The notes under the pieces were generated by a model. The model was not told the DNA's origin. It saw only the letters and a program-made list of their open reading frames with translations, and did no database searches. This document shows positions 40,185 through 48,854 of a DNA stretch of 64,000 nucleotides, in pieces (the stretch's first letter is position 1; each line of letters begins with the position of its first letter). This stretch comes from JALZMG01 sp963739975 (GTDB lineage: Bacteria > Actinomycetota > Acidimicrobiia > Acidimicrobiales > Ilumatobacteraceae): positions 186,001 through 250,000 of the forward strand of contig CAVUCK010000019.1 of assembly GCA_963739975.1 (NCBI GenBank), in the 5' to 3' direction. A program made the translations under genes and the position numbers.

Positions 40185-42113
40185 ATGGCCCATCGGTACG
40201 CCCCGAACGAGCGGCTGACAACGCCGCTGGTGCGGGAGGCGGGTGAGCTGCGGCCGGCCTCCTGGGACGAAGCACTGGCGCGTGCCGCCGACGGGTTCCG
40301 CACGGCGCGCGACGAAGCCGGTCCATCGGCCGTCGGGTTCTTCTCCTGCTCGAAGTCGACGAACGAGATGAACTACATCGCCCAGAAGTTCGCTCGGGCG
40401 GTGATCGGCAGCAACAACATCGACTCGTGCAACCGCACTTGACACGCTCCCTCCGTGGTCGGTCTGGCCACCGTGTTCGGAGCCGGCGGCGGCACGTCGT
40501 CGTACGCCGAGATCGAGGACACCGACGTCATCGTGATGTGGGGCTCGAACGCCCGTGACGCCCACCCGATCTTCTTCCACCACGTGCTGGCCGGCGTGCG
40601 CAACGGCGCCCGGCTGTTCGTCATCGACCCGCGCCGCAGCAGCACGGCCCAGTTCGCCGACGTCTGGCTCGGTCTGCACGTGGGCACGGACGTCGCACTG
40701 TCGAACACCATCGCCAGGGAGATCATCCACGCCGGGCTGGCCGACGCCACGTTCATCGAGCGGGCCACGACCGGCTTCGACGAGTACGCCGCCTCGGTCG
40801 AGGACTGGACCCTCGAACGCGGCGCCGAGGTCACTGGCGTCGCCGTCGACGACATCCGCCAGCTGGCCCATGCGCTGGGCCGCGCCGATCGGGCCCAGAT
40901 CTGCTGGACACTCGGCATCACCGAGCACCACAACGGCGTCGACAACGTGCTGGCGTTGATCAACCTCGCCCTGCTCGGCGGCCACGTGGGCCGCCACGGC
41001 GCCGGGCTCAACCCGTTGCGCGGGCAGAACAACGTGCAGGGTGGCGGGGACATGGGTGCGCTGCCCAACAGGCTGCCCGGCTTCCAGGACGTCGAGGACG
41101 ACGCGGCCCGGCGCAAGTTCGAGTCGGCGTGGGGCGTCGAGGTCCCCGCCCGCACCGGCTGGCACCTCACCCAGATGTTCGCTGCGATGGCTCGCCGCGA
41201 CCTGCGGGCGCTGTACGTGATCGGTGAGAACCCGGCCCAGTCCGAGGCCGACGGCACGCACGCCATCGCGCTGCTGCGCGGCCTCGACCACCTCGTGGTG
41301 CAGGACATCTTCCTGACCAAGACGGCGCAGCTGGCCGACGTCGTGCTGCCGGGCTCGGCGTCGTGGTGCGAGAGCAACGGCACGGTCACCAACTCCGAGC
41401 GTCGTGTGCAGCTGGTCCGCAAGGCGCTCGACCCGCCGGGCGACGCGCACGACGACGTGCAGATCCTGATCGATCTGGCCGGCTGCCTCGGCCACGACTG
41501 GGACTACGGCCCGGCCGACCATCGGTCCGAGCGGGTCTGGGACGAGCTGCGCTCGCTGTCGCCGATGCACGCCGGCATGTCCTACGCCCGGCTGGGCGAG
41601 CTCGGCGGCATCCAGTGGCCGTGCTTCCACGAGGACCGGCTGGAACCGACCTGGTTGCACGGCCGATTGTGGGCCGAGGACCCGGCCGAGCGCGGTCGAC
41701 CCGCCCCGTTCAGCGTCGTGATCGACGATCCGCCGGTCGACAAGCTCGACGACGAGTTCCCGCTGCGGTTGACCACCGGCCGCCACCTCGACTCGTACAA
41801 CACCGGGGTGCAGTCGGCGGGGTACCGCAGCCCGAACCGGCGGGGCGAGACGATCGACCTGTCGCCGCAGGACGCCGAGCTGCTCGAGGTCGCCGAGGGT
41901 GAGGTGGTGCGGGTGTCGTCGCGTCGAGGTCAGCTGGAGGTGCCGGCACGTGTCGACCCGGGCCTGCGTCCCGGGTTGGCGTTCATGACGATGCACTTCC
42001 CGGACGAGGTCGACACGAACGTGCTGACGATCGAGGCCACCGACCCGAAGTCGGGGACCGCCGAGTTCAAGGCCACGGCGATCCGGGTCGACAAACTGCT
42101 CGCGTGGACCTGA
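40185..42113 (+). CDS. fdhA: Formate dehydrogenase alpha subunit, catalytic part, with selenocysteine encoded by TGA at 40440
   Basis: 642 amino acids if the in-frame TGA at 40440-40442 (codon 86) is read as selenocysteine. It stands at '...SCNRT-U-HAPSVVGL', the Sec/Cys site of FdhF/FdsA-type enzymes, with the catalytic His next to it. The body is a molybdopterin oxidoreductase: 'VIVMWGSNARDAHPIFFHHV', 'GLNPLRGQNNVQGGGDMGAL', 'VIGENPAQSEADGTHA', 'DIFLTKTAQLADVVLPGSAS' and the C-terminal MopB domain 'RLTTGRHLDSYNTGVQ'. The protein begins 'RLTTPLVREAGELRPASWDEAL', which in relatives follows the N-terminal [4Fe-4S] domain; that domain is encoded at 43816. It overlaps the next gene by 10 bases. 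Confidence 0.93.
40440..40483 (+). promoter_or_regulatory. Bacterial SECIS element directing selenocysteine at TGA 40440
   Basis: Directly after the TGA a hairpin forms: lower stem GCTCC (40446-40450) with GGAGC (40479-40483), upper stem GTGGTC (40455-40460) with GGCCAC (40466-40471, one G-U pair), and apical loop GGTCT (40461-40465). The loop begins 18 bases after the TGA and has the GGUCU seen, as I recall it, at the same distance in E. coli fdhF. SelB would bind this loop. Confidence 0.88.
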
Positions 42114-43819
42114 AGATCGCCAGCGCTCGACCGAGCGACGAGGAGCGGTCAGCGGTCGATGCGGTCCTCGCCACCGTGGGCGCGTCCCGCCCGCAGCTGC
42201 TCGCCGCGCTCCATGCCGTGAACGATCGCGTCGGGTGGATCAGCCGGGGGGCGATCAACCACGTCGCCGCCCGGTTGGACGTGGCGCCGGCGGACATCTA
42301 CGGCGTGGCCACGTTCTACGCGCTGTTCTCGCCCGTCGAGCGGCCGGCCCGCCAGGTGCACGTGTGCGTCGACCTGGCCTGCCGGGCCGCCGGCGGCCTG
42401 CTCGACGCCGACCTGCCGGTGGGCGCCCACCCGTCCCCCTGTATTGGCGTGTGCGAGCGGGCGCCGGCGGTGCTGGTCATCGAGGCCGGCGACCCGGCCC
42501 GGCGGGCCGTCGCCGCTCCGGCCACGGCGGCCGACGTCGCCGAGCTGGTGGCCGGGGCCTGGCCGGCCCCGGAGTCGCCGGCCGACGCGTCCGTCGGGGC
42601 GGCGATCGACCTGCTCGGGCGGATCGGTCACGTCGATCCGGCCAGCATCGACGACTACCGGGCGGCGGGTGGCTACGAGGCGCTGCGCCGGGCGATCGAG
42701 ATCGGCCCCGCCGAGGTGATCCGCGAGGTCACCGAGGCGCGGCTGGTCGGCCGCGGTGGCGCGGCGTTCCCGACCGGCCGCAAGTGGGATGCCGTCGCCC
42801 ACCAACCGGCCCAGCCGCACCACCTCGTGTGCAACGCCGACGAGTCGGAGCCCGGGACGTTCAAGGACCGGGTGCTGATGGAGGGCGACCCGTTCGCCGT
42901 GATCGAGGCGATGACCGTCGCCGCCTTCGCCACCGGGTGCGCCCACGGGTGGCTGTACCTGCGCGGTGAGTACCCGCGCTGCCACGTCGCGCTGGAGACG
43001 GCGATCCGCCAGGCCCGCCATCGAGGGTTCCTCGGCGACGACGTCATGGGCGCCGGCTTCGCCTTCGACGTCACGATCGTGCGCGGCGGCGGGGCGTACA
43101 TCTGCGGCGAGGAGACGGCGATCTTCAACTCGATCGAGGGGTACCGGGGCGAGCCGCGCAACAAGCCACCGTTCCCGGTGGAGGTGGGGTTGTTCGGCCT
43201 GCCGACCGTCGTCAACAACGTGGAGACGATGGTCAACGTGCTGCCGATCCTTCGCGACGGTGGCGCCGCGTTCGCCGCCCGGGGGACCGAGGGGTCGACG
43301 GGCACCAAGCTGTTCTGCGTCTCCGGGGCGGTCGAGCGACCGGGCGTGTACGAGGTCGAGTTCGGCGTCACGCTGGGCGAGCTGATCGAGCTGGCCGGTG
43401 GTCTGCGCGCCGGTTCCGAGCTGCAGGCGATCCTGCTCGGCGGCGCCGCCGGCACGTTCGTCGGTCCCGACGCGCTGGACCTGCCGCTGACGATGGAGGG
43501 CGCCCGAGAGCGGGGCGCCACGCTCGGCTCCGGCGTGGTGCTGGTCCTCGACGACTCCGTCGACCTCGTCGACCAGGTCCAGCGGATCGCCGCGTTCTTC
43601 CGTGACGAGTCGTGCGGGCAGTGCGTGCCCTGCCGGGTCGGCACGGTGCGCCAGGTGGAAGCGGTCGCTCGCCTCGCCGGCGGCACCGGGGGCGTCGACG
43701 ATCTGGCCGTGTTCAACGACCTGGCGGCCGTGATGCGCGACGCCAGCATCTGCGGCCTCGGCCAGACGGCGCCGAACGCCATCCAGTCGGCGATCGAACG
43801 GTTCGGGCTGTTCTCGTGA
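42104..43819 (+). CDS. NuoE-NuoF fusion, NADH-oxidoreductase subunit of formate dehydrogenase
   Basis: 571 residues from GTG 42104. Residues ~1-155 are a NuoE/FdsG-like thioredoxin fold with [2Fe-2S] ligands in 'HVCVDLACRAAGG' and 'SPCIGVCERAPAV'. Residues ~165-571 are NuoF/FdsB: FMN/NADH site 'LVGRGGAAFPTGRKWDAV', 'CNADESEPGTFKDRVLME', 'GAYICGEETAIFNSIEGYRG', and [4Fe-4S] ligands 'ESCGQCVPCRVGTVRQ' plus a Cys in 'DASICGLG'. It passes electrons from formate to NAD+ (or the reverse). In Cupriavidus-type fdsGBA these are separate genes; here they are fused. It overlaps neighbours by 10 and 4 bases. Confidence 0.95.
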   Translation: MDLKIASARPSDEERSAVDAVLATVGASRPQLLAALHAVNDRVGWISRGAINHVAARLDVAPADIYGVATFYALFSPVERPARQVHVCVDLACRAAGGLLDADLPVGAHPSPCIGVCERAPAVLVIEAGDPARRAVAAPATAADVAELVAGAWPAPESPADASVGAAIDLLGRIGHVDPASIDDYRAAGGYEALRRAIEIGPAEVIREVTEARLVGRGGAAFPTGRKWDAVAHQPAQPHHLVCNADESEPGTFKDRVLMEGDPFAVIEAMTVAAFATGCAHGWLYLRGEYPRCHVALETAIRQARHRGFLGDDVMGAGFAFDVTIVRGGGAYICGEETAIFNSIEGYRGEPRNKPPFPVEVGLFGLPTVVNNVETMVNVLPILRDGGAAFAARGTEGSTGTKLFCVSGAVERPGVYEVEFGVTLGELIELAGGLRAGSELQAILLGGAAGTFVGPDALDLPLTMEGARERGATLGSGVVLVLDDSVDLVDQVQRIAAFFRDESCGQCVPCRVGTVRQVEAVARLAGGTGGVDDLAVFNDLAAVMRDASICGLGQTAPNAIQSAIERFGLFS

Positions 43820-44673
43820 GCGCCGACGTGACGCTGACGATCGACGACCGGACGGTCACCGTCGCCGCCGGGACGACGATCCTGCAGGCCTGCCGGGGGC
43901 AGGGGACCGAGGTCCCGACGCTGTGCTACGGCGACACGATCACGCCGAAGAACGCCTGTCGCGTGTGCATGGTCGAGCTGGAGGGCTCCCGGGTGCTCGT
44001 GCCGTCGTGCTCTCGCCGGGTCGAGCCCGACATGGTCGTGCGCACGGACACCGCGCGCACCCGGCACAGCCGGCGGCTGGTGCTCGAGCTGCTCGGGTCG
44101 TCCGTCGACCTGTCGCTGACCGCCGACGTGGCCCGGTGGAACGAGGAGTACGGCGCCGACCCCGCCCGCCTGGGCACGCCGGAGCAGCAGCCGGTCAAGG
44201 TGGACAATCCGCTGTACGTGCGGGACTACGCCAAGTGCATCCTCTGCTACCAATGCGTCGACGCCTGCGGCGAGCAGTGGCAGCAGACATGGGCCATCGG
44301 TGTCGCCGGCCGAGGCTTCGAGGCGACGATCTCCACGGAGTACGACGTCCCGCTGACCGATTCGGCGTGCGTGTACTGCGGCAACTGCATCCAGGTCTGC
44401 CCGACCGGCGCGCTGATGTTCACGTCCGAGCACGAGATGCGCGCCGCCGGCACGTGGGACGAGGAGCGCCAGGCCCAGACCGACACGATCTGCCCGTACT
44501 GCGGCGTCGGGTGCACGCTGACCCTCCACGTCCAGGACAACGAGATCGTCAAGGTCAGCTCACCGCCGGACAACGAGGTCACCCACGGCAACCTCTGCAT
44601 CAAGGGTCGCTTCGGCTTCCAACACGTCCAGAACCTCCCCGACCCCCGGCGCCGGAACGACCGTCAGGCGTAG
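43816..44673 (+). CDS. Formate dehydrogenase N-terminal part: ferredoxin domains plus [4Fe-4S] molybdopterin-domain start, as a separate gene
   Basis: 285 residues from GTG 43816. Residues 37-65 hold [2Fe-2S] cysteines (C37, C48, C51, C65 of 'TLCYGDTITPKNACRVCMVE'). Two [4Fe-4S] sets follow ('CILCYQCVDAC', 'CVYCGNCIQVCPTGAL'), and then 'ICPYCGVGCTLTLHV' with a later Cys in 'HGNLCIKGRFGFQHV', the domain that starts FdhF/FdsA proper. The protein stops 10-15 residues after 'GRFGF', exactly where the alpha subunit continues with the sequence that begins the 40185 gene. The two should assemble into one alpha unit. Its 3' end overlaps the opposing gene by 10 bases. Confidence 0.93.
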   Translation: MSADVTLTIDDRTVTVAAGTTILQACRGQGTEVPTLCYGDTITPKNACRVCMVELEGSRVLVPSCSRRVEPDMVVRTDTARTRHSRRLVLELLGSSVDLSLTADVARWNEEYGADPARLGTPEQQPVKVDNPLYVRDYAKCILCYQCVDACGEQWQQTWAIGVAGRGFEATISTEYDVPLTDSACVYCGNCIQVCPTGALMFTSEHEMRAAGTWDEERQAQTDTICPYCGVGCTLTLHVQDNEIVKVSSPPDNEVTHGNLCIKGRFGFQHVQNLPDPRRRNDRQA

Positions 44674-45422
44674 GTGCGGACGAGCTCGAGGACGGCGGCG
44701 GCATCGGGTCCGCTGGCGCGCAGGGCGGTGCGGGCGGGGTCGACGCGGCGGGCGGCGACGAGGCACAGCTCGGCGCCGGAGCCCTCGATCACGGTGACCG
44801 GCGTGTCGTCGGGGACGAAGTCCCACCGCTGCCCGCTCGGGCCCACGAGCTGGAAGGCGACCGGGCCGGCGAGCTGCCGGCCGGCGCGCCCGAACGCGTA
44901 CGGCAGGGTCCGCCACGCCAGGCGGGCGATGTGCTCCAACCGATCGGTCGGCACCTGGTCGACGCCGATCGCCTCGGCGACGTCGCCCGTGTGGATCCAG
45001 CACTCGGCGAGCCGCGTCGTCGCCAGCGTCCGCATGGACAGCTGACCGGCCACCCACTCGACGCGTCGGTGCGGATCGCCGGCGGCCAGCTCCGCCCGCA
45101 CCGCCGCCGCACTCCGCCGCCACCGAGCGGCCACGTCGGCGGGAGGCCGGCCGCGCTCCTGCTCGACCATCGCCGCCGCGCCGTCGTCGACCGTGCCGAC
45201 CGCGCCGGCCGCGTCTCGGCGACCGCCCAGCACGTCGGCGAACTCGCCGTGCACGCTGGCCAGCGCCAGCTCGTCGGTCTGGGCGAGGTGGAGGACGACG
45301 TCGGCGACCGTCCACCCCTCGCACCGCGTCGGCGCCCGCCACGCCGAGTCGTCCAACGTGTCGAGCAGCTCGTCGAGCTCGGCGTGCTGCTCGCCGAGCG
45401 CGGTCACGATCCCTTCCACCAC
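44664..45422 (-). CDS. TIGR03084/DinB-type metal-binding protein (maleylpyruvate isomerase family)
   Basis: 252 residues from GTG 45422, directly abutting the upstream TGA. The N-terminal four-helix bundle has 'AWRAPTRCEGWTVADVVLHL', the hallmark of mycothiol-dependent maleylpyruvate-isomerase-like proteins (C-E-G-W-x-x-x-D-x-x-x-H-L with a metal His). 'LAECWIHTGDVAEAIG' supplies further His ligands, and the C-terminus is an SCP2-like domain. It is probably a thiol-cofactor-dependent enzyme, reaction unknown. The upstream partner is a saccharopine-dehydrogenase-like protein in the same operon. Confidence 0.85.
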   Translation of the reverse strand: MVEGIVTALGEQHAELDELLDTLDDSAWRAPTRCEGWTVADVVLHLAQTDELALASVHGEFADVLGGRRDAAGAVGTVDDGAAAMVEQERGRPPADVAARWRRSAAAVRAELAAGDPHRRVEWVAGQLSMRTLATTRLAECWIHTGDVAEAIGVDQVPTDRLEHIARLAWRTLPYAFGRAGRQLAGPVAFQLVGPSGQRWDFVPDDTPVTVIEGSGAELCLVAARRVDPARTALRASGPDAAAVLELVRTYA

Positions 45423-46676
45423 TCATCCCCCCACTTCGAACGTCATCCCGGCGTGGGCGAACCGCTGCAGGTCGTCGACCCCGAACACGCTGGCCGGGGT
45501 TCCGTAGCCGGCGGACGGTCCGTCCATCGCGGCCAGCGCCAGGGCGGCCTCACCGACGATCGTCGCCGTCGACTTGTACCCGGGGTGACCCTGCGCCTCG
45601 ACCACCACGTCGGCAGTGTCGCCGTTCGCCGTCACGGCGTGCACGTCGATCCGGTATGACCACTCGTCAAGGGCCTCGGGTCGCGGCCCATCGCCGGGCG
45701 CCGGCCCGAGCCGCGCCATGGCGCCGGCCAACCGGCGGCGGACGGCACCTGGCAGCCGGCCGGTGCCGGCGATCACCTGCTGGCCCGTGGCCAGCATGGC
45801 TGCCGTCGCCGGGGCCAGTCCGGGCACGGTCGGACCGGGCAGCATCGCCGCGGCCACGGATCCCTCCCGGTAGCGGAAGTCGGGGCCGAACGTGGTGTCG
45901 CCGGCGAGGCGCAGCAGCGCGGCGCTGCGGTGGACGACCGGTGGGTTGAGGAACGGCGTCGGGAACAGTGGCGCCAGCCACGCGCCGGTGCCGCCGTGGC
46001 GGCGCGGACGCAGGTCGTACCGACTGCCGCTGGAGGATTCGTCGACGTCCAGCGCGTGTGGATCGGCCGGCCGCCCATCGCCCCCGCGGATCATCTCGAC
46101 CATCGAGGCGAACGTGCCGCCGGAGACGGCGTCGGCGATCCCGGTCATCCGGGCCGTCGTGGTGATGGCGACGGCGGCGTCGACGTCGACGACCGGCGAT
46201 CGGTGCCGGGCGTGGGCGGTGCGGGCGGCGAGGCACGCACCGAGATCGAACGGCAACGACTCGAAGCCGGCACTGGGCACGATGGCCGCGCCGCTGGACT
46301 CGGCGACGGCGTGGTAGCGGTCGATCATCCGGCGCACCCAGTCGATCTCGCCGGTGAGATCGAGCTGGTGCACGCCCGCGCTGGCGCAGGCCGCGTGCAC
46401 CGGCTCACCGAAGCGGGCGTACGGGCCGACGAGGTTGGCGACGACGCCCGCCGAGCCGACCATGGTGTCGATCGACGCGGCATCGGTCGTGTCGGCGATC
46501 AGGACCGCGTCGGGCGTGGCGTCGACGGTCGCCATCGTGCGCTCGATGCGCGCCCGGTCCCGACCGGCCGCGGCCCACGTCAGGCCCAGGGCAGGGGCAC
46601 GGATGCTCAGGTAGCGAGCTACCTCCCGACCGGTCACGCCCGTCGGCCCGAACAGCACCACGTCGTAGACAGCCAC
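45423..46676 (-). CDS. Saccharopine dehydrogenase-like/trans-acting enoyl reductase family protein
   Basis: 417 residues. The Rossmann start 'YDVVLFGPTGVTGREVARYL' and 'GRDRARIER' are typical of the actinobacterial SDH-like/enoyl-reductase family (Rv2953-like), with 'VVANLVGPYARFGEPVHAAC', 'YLDLTGE' replaced by 'HQLDLTGEIDWVRRMIDRYH', and 'PSAGFESLPFDLGACLA'. Members of the group reduce enoyl or imine bonds in lipid assembly; this one's role is unassigned. It is first of two directly abutting genes with 44664-45422. Confidence 0.88.
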   Translation of the reverse strand: MAVYDVVLFGPTGVTGREVARYLSIRAPALGLTWAAAGRDRARIERTMATVDATPDAVLIADTTDAASIDTMVGSAGVVANLVGPYARFGEPVHAACASAGVHQLDLTGEIDWVRRMIDRYHAVAESSGAAIVPSAGFESLPFDLGACLAARTAHARHRSPVVDVDAAVAITTTARMTGIADAVSGGTFASMVEMIRGGDGRPADPHALDVDESSSGSRYDLRPRRHGGTGAWLAPLFPTPFLNPPVVHRSAALLRLAGDTTFGPDFRYREGSVAAAMLPGPTVPGLAPATAAMLATGQQVIAGTGRLPGAVRRRLAGAMARLGPAPGDGPRPEALDEWSYRIDVHAVTANGDTADVVVEAQGHPGYKSTATIVGEAALALAAMDGPSAGYGTPASVFGVDDLQRFAHAGMTFEVGG

Positions 46677-46683
46677 GGCTCGC

Positions 46684-47379
46684 TCAGTTCCCGCCGAGCG
46701 TCAGCCACGCTCGGGCCAGCGAGGAGGGCTCTGGCGCGTCGACACGACCCCAGAGGGCGAGCAGCACCGTCTCGGTGGGCGCGGCCACGTCGATCGTGTC
46801 CGGCGGCTCGATCGTCCGGACTCGCCCGGTCGATGCCTGCAGGACGCGGCCGAGATCCGTCAGCTCGATGATCATCGGTCGCTCCGGTGGGTCGATGCCG
46901 TCGCGGGCGACGAGGCGGGGGACGATGAGCTCGAAGTACTCGGCGATGCCGTCGGCGGCCAGGTCGGCATCGATCGGGGTGTGCTCGCCGGTGACCGACT
47001 CGGCGTCCCAGCGGTGCACGGCCGTCTCGTGGGCCTGCCGCCGGGGCCACACGGCGGCGACCCGCTCCGTCGGGAACGGGTGCCAGGTCGCTGCCGCCGG
47101 GTCGAGCCCGCCCAGCGTGTCGACCAGCGCCGAGACGCCGTCGTCGATCCAGTCGGCCAACTCGTCGTCGGACGGCGGCCGTTCGAGCTCGTCGGCGTCG
47201 GGTCGCTGGCCCGTCGCCGCAGCTCGGCGGGCCCACCGATGGATCCCGCCGAGATGGTGGGCGAGGTCGCGCATCGTCCACCCGGCACAGGCCGGCACGG
47301 CGGCGTCGAGTGGCGCAGTGCGGACGACGGCGGCGAACCGAGTGCCGTCGGCACGGACATGGGCGACGTGATCGATCAA
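46684..47379 (-). CDS. Maleylpyruvate isomerase/mycothiol-dependent DinB-like protein
   Basis: 231 residues if started at TTG 47379, 5 bases after the stop of the upstream gene; no ATG or GTG fits nearby (a CTG precedes), so the exact start is uncertain. 'LDAAVPACAGWTMRDLAHHLGGIHRWARR' is the family's thiol/metal motif (e.g. 'CAGWTMRDLAHHLGGIHRW'), 'RRQAHETAVHRWDAE' gives the next His ligands, and the C-terminal third is an SCP2-like domain. It is a paralog in fold of 44664-45422. Reaction unknown. Confidence 0.8.
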   Translation of the reverse strand: MIDHVAHVRADGTRFAAVVRTAPLDAAVPACAGWTMRDLAHHLGGIHRWARRAAATGQRPDADELERPPSDDELADWIDDGVSALVDTLGGLDPAAATWHPFPTERVAAVWPRRQAHETAVHRWDAESVTGEHTPIDADLAADGIAEYFELIVPRLVARDGIDPPERPMIIELTDLGRVLQASTGRVRTIEPPDTIDVAAPTETVLLALWGRVDAPEPSSLARAWLTLGGN

Positions 47380-47384
47380 CAGCG

Positions 47385-47933
47385 CTACTCGGCCAGCGGT
47401 CGGTAGTTGACGTAGAGGACGCCGTTCTCGAACGACTCGGCGGCGGCCAACGACAGTTTCCCGGGCGCCGCGCCGTCCTCGAACAGCCGCGGCCCGGTCC
47501 CCAAGGTCAGGGGGTACACGAGCAGGTGCAGCTCGTCGACCAACCCGTCGGCGAGCATGGCGCGAACCAGGGTGGTGCTCCCGCTGACGTACAGATCGCC
47601 GACGTCGTCCTTGAGGGCGCGGATCACCGCTGGGTCGTACGCCCCGACGATCTTCGAGTCCCGCCACGTGCCCGTCTCCAGCGTCCCGGACACGACGTAC
47701 TTCGTGGTGTCGTTGAAGAACGGTGCGCCCGGGTCGTCCTCCACGGTGCGCGTCGACCACGCCGGTTCGAACATCTCGTACGTCGTGCGGCCGAGCAGGA
47801 TGCCGTCGCACCGACTCGTGAACCTCCCGATCACCCGCTCCATCCCGGGGACGAACCCGTACTCGAACGTCCAGGTCGGCGCATCGACGACCCCGTCGAG
47901 GCTCATGAACTCGTGAACGTGGATCGATCCCAT
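47385..47933 (-). CDS. Dihydrofolate reductase-like (RibD C-terminal domain) protein
   Basis: 182 residues from ATG 47933, with GAGGAGGTA 6 nt upstream. 'MSLDGVVDAP' at the start, 'DGILLGRTTYEMF', 'KYVVSGTL' and 'DLYVSGSTTLVRAMLADGLVDEL' are the usual strands of the RibD_C/DHFR-like YwjB family, which bind NADPH. The reductase substrate is unknown. The AraC-type gene directly upstream may regulate it. The next gene downstream starts 5 bases after its stop. Confidence 0.88.
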   Translation of the reverse strand: MGSIHVHEFMSLDGVVDAPTWTFEYGFVPGMERVIGRFTSRCDGILLGRTTYEMFEPAWSTRTVEDDPGAPFFNDTTKYVVSGTLETGTWRDSKIVGAYDPAVIRALKDDVGDLYVSGSTTLVRAMLADGLVDELHLLVYPLTLGTGPRLFEDGAAPGKLSLAAAESFENGVLYVNYRPLAE

Positions 47934-47958
47934 CTCGGTACCTCCTCGGTGTGCGTGT

Positions 47959-48828
47959 TCAGCTCCGGCGATAGGTGCTCGGGGTGACACCGACCTGGGC
48001 GACGAAGTCACGTGTGAAGTGCGCCTGGTCGTACCACCCGTGCGTTGCGGCCAGCTCGGTGAGGCTGCCGTCGTACCCGCCGTCGAGGGCGGTGACGACA
48101 TCATGCATCCTGTAGCGGGAGAGGACCCATTTTGGACCGACGCCCACGTACCGAGCGAACAGCCGCTCGACCTGGCGGCGACCGAGCGCGTGACGCTCCT
48201 CCAGCTGGGCCACGCGCACGATGCGGCGGTCGCGCAGCATGTCGTCGATCAACGTGAGCACGGTGGCGTAGGCGGGGTCGGGCTCGTCCGGCACGAGTCC
48301 CACCAGCGCCTCGTCGGCGGCGCGGGCCGCCGCCACCGGCGACGTCCCGGTCCGGATGGCCCGCAGCGCGTCGCACGTCGCCGCCGGCAACAGATCGATC
48401 GCCGGCACGACCCGGTCGGCCAGCTGGCGAGCGTCGAGCTGGCCCAGGGCGGCGAGCCCGCCGGGACGGAACTTCACCCCGAGCACCCAGCCCTGCTCGA
48501 CCAGGTTCACGTCGAACCGACGGGTGACGACACCGGTCACCACCACGCGATCGGATCCGACCTCGCGGCGCGGTGCGCCGTGTTCGACGGTCACGTTGCA
48601 CGCCGGGTGGGGCAGCGTGGAGCTCAGGTAGCTGGCGCCCGGCGGCAGCTCCCAGCGCAGGCACCAGTGGTTCTCGACCCACGGCGCCAGGACCGCGGCG
48701 CACGGCATCCGCTCGAGCTGGGCGTGGGCGGCGAGCTCCTCGGGCCGCAGGATCCCCGCCTCGGTCGACGTCGCGTTCGACGTCGCGTTCGACGTCGCGT
48801 TCGACGTCGCGTTTGTACTATCGCCCAC
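47959..48828 (-). CDS. AraC-family regulator with NATS-repeat N-terminus
   Basis: 289 residues from GTG 48828. After a start with four tandem Asn-Ala-Thr-Ser units there is an AraC ligand-type domain (DUF6597-like: 'APWVENHWCLRWELPPGASY', 'VVVTGVVTRRFDVNLVEQGW', 'FRPGGLAALGQLDARQLADR'). The C-terminal AraC helix-turn-helix follows, 'RHALGRRQVERLFARYVGVGP' and 'ELAATHGWYDQAHFTRDFVAQVG'. The sensed molecule is unknown; likely targets are the divergent VOC gene at 48855 and/or the reductase at 47933. Confidence 0.88.
   Translation of the reverse strand: MGDSTNATSNATSNATSNATSTEAGILRPEELAAHAQLERMPCAAVLAPWVENHWCLRWELPPGASYLSSTLPHPACNVTVEHGAPRREVGSDRVVVTGVVTRRFDVNLVEQGWVLGVKFRPGGLAALGQLDARQLADRVVPAIDLLPAATCDALRAIRTGTSPVAAARAADEALVGLVPDEPDPAYATVLTLIDDMLRDRRIVRVAQLEERHALGRRQVERLFARYVGVGPKWVLSRYRMHDVVTALDGGYDGSLTELAATHGWYDQAHFTRDFVAQVGVTPSTYRRS
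48767..48814. repeat. Four tandem 12-bp repeats in the AraC-type gene
   Basis: GACGTCGCGTTC occurs four times head to tail (48767, 48779, 48791, 48803; the last ends TTT). Read on the minus strand it encodes (Asn-Ala-Thr-Ser)x4. Each unit contains the palindrome GACGTC. A variable repeat number would change protein length without shifting the frame. Confidence 0.95.
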
Positions 48829-48854
48829 CCGGCGAGCGTAGGAACAATGCGCCC

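Noticed and set aside
40440..40442. TGA read as a nonsense mutation making two fragments of a dead gene.
   Set aside because: The codon is exactly at the Sec site, is followed by a SECIS-type hairpin at the right distance, and the rest of a long gene has no other lesion.
40158..41996. Long open frame on the minus strand opposite the formate dehydrogenase gene (612 codons).
   Set aside because: It has Arg/Gly/Ala/His-biased composition, no recognisable motif, and is the usual antisense shadow of a GC-rich gene; the plus strand carries clear molybdopterin-enzyme motifs.
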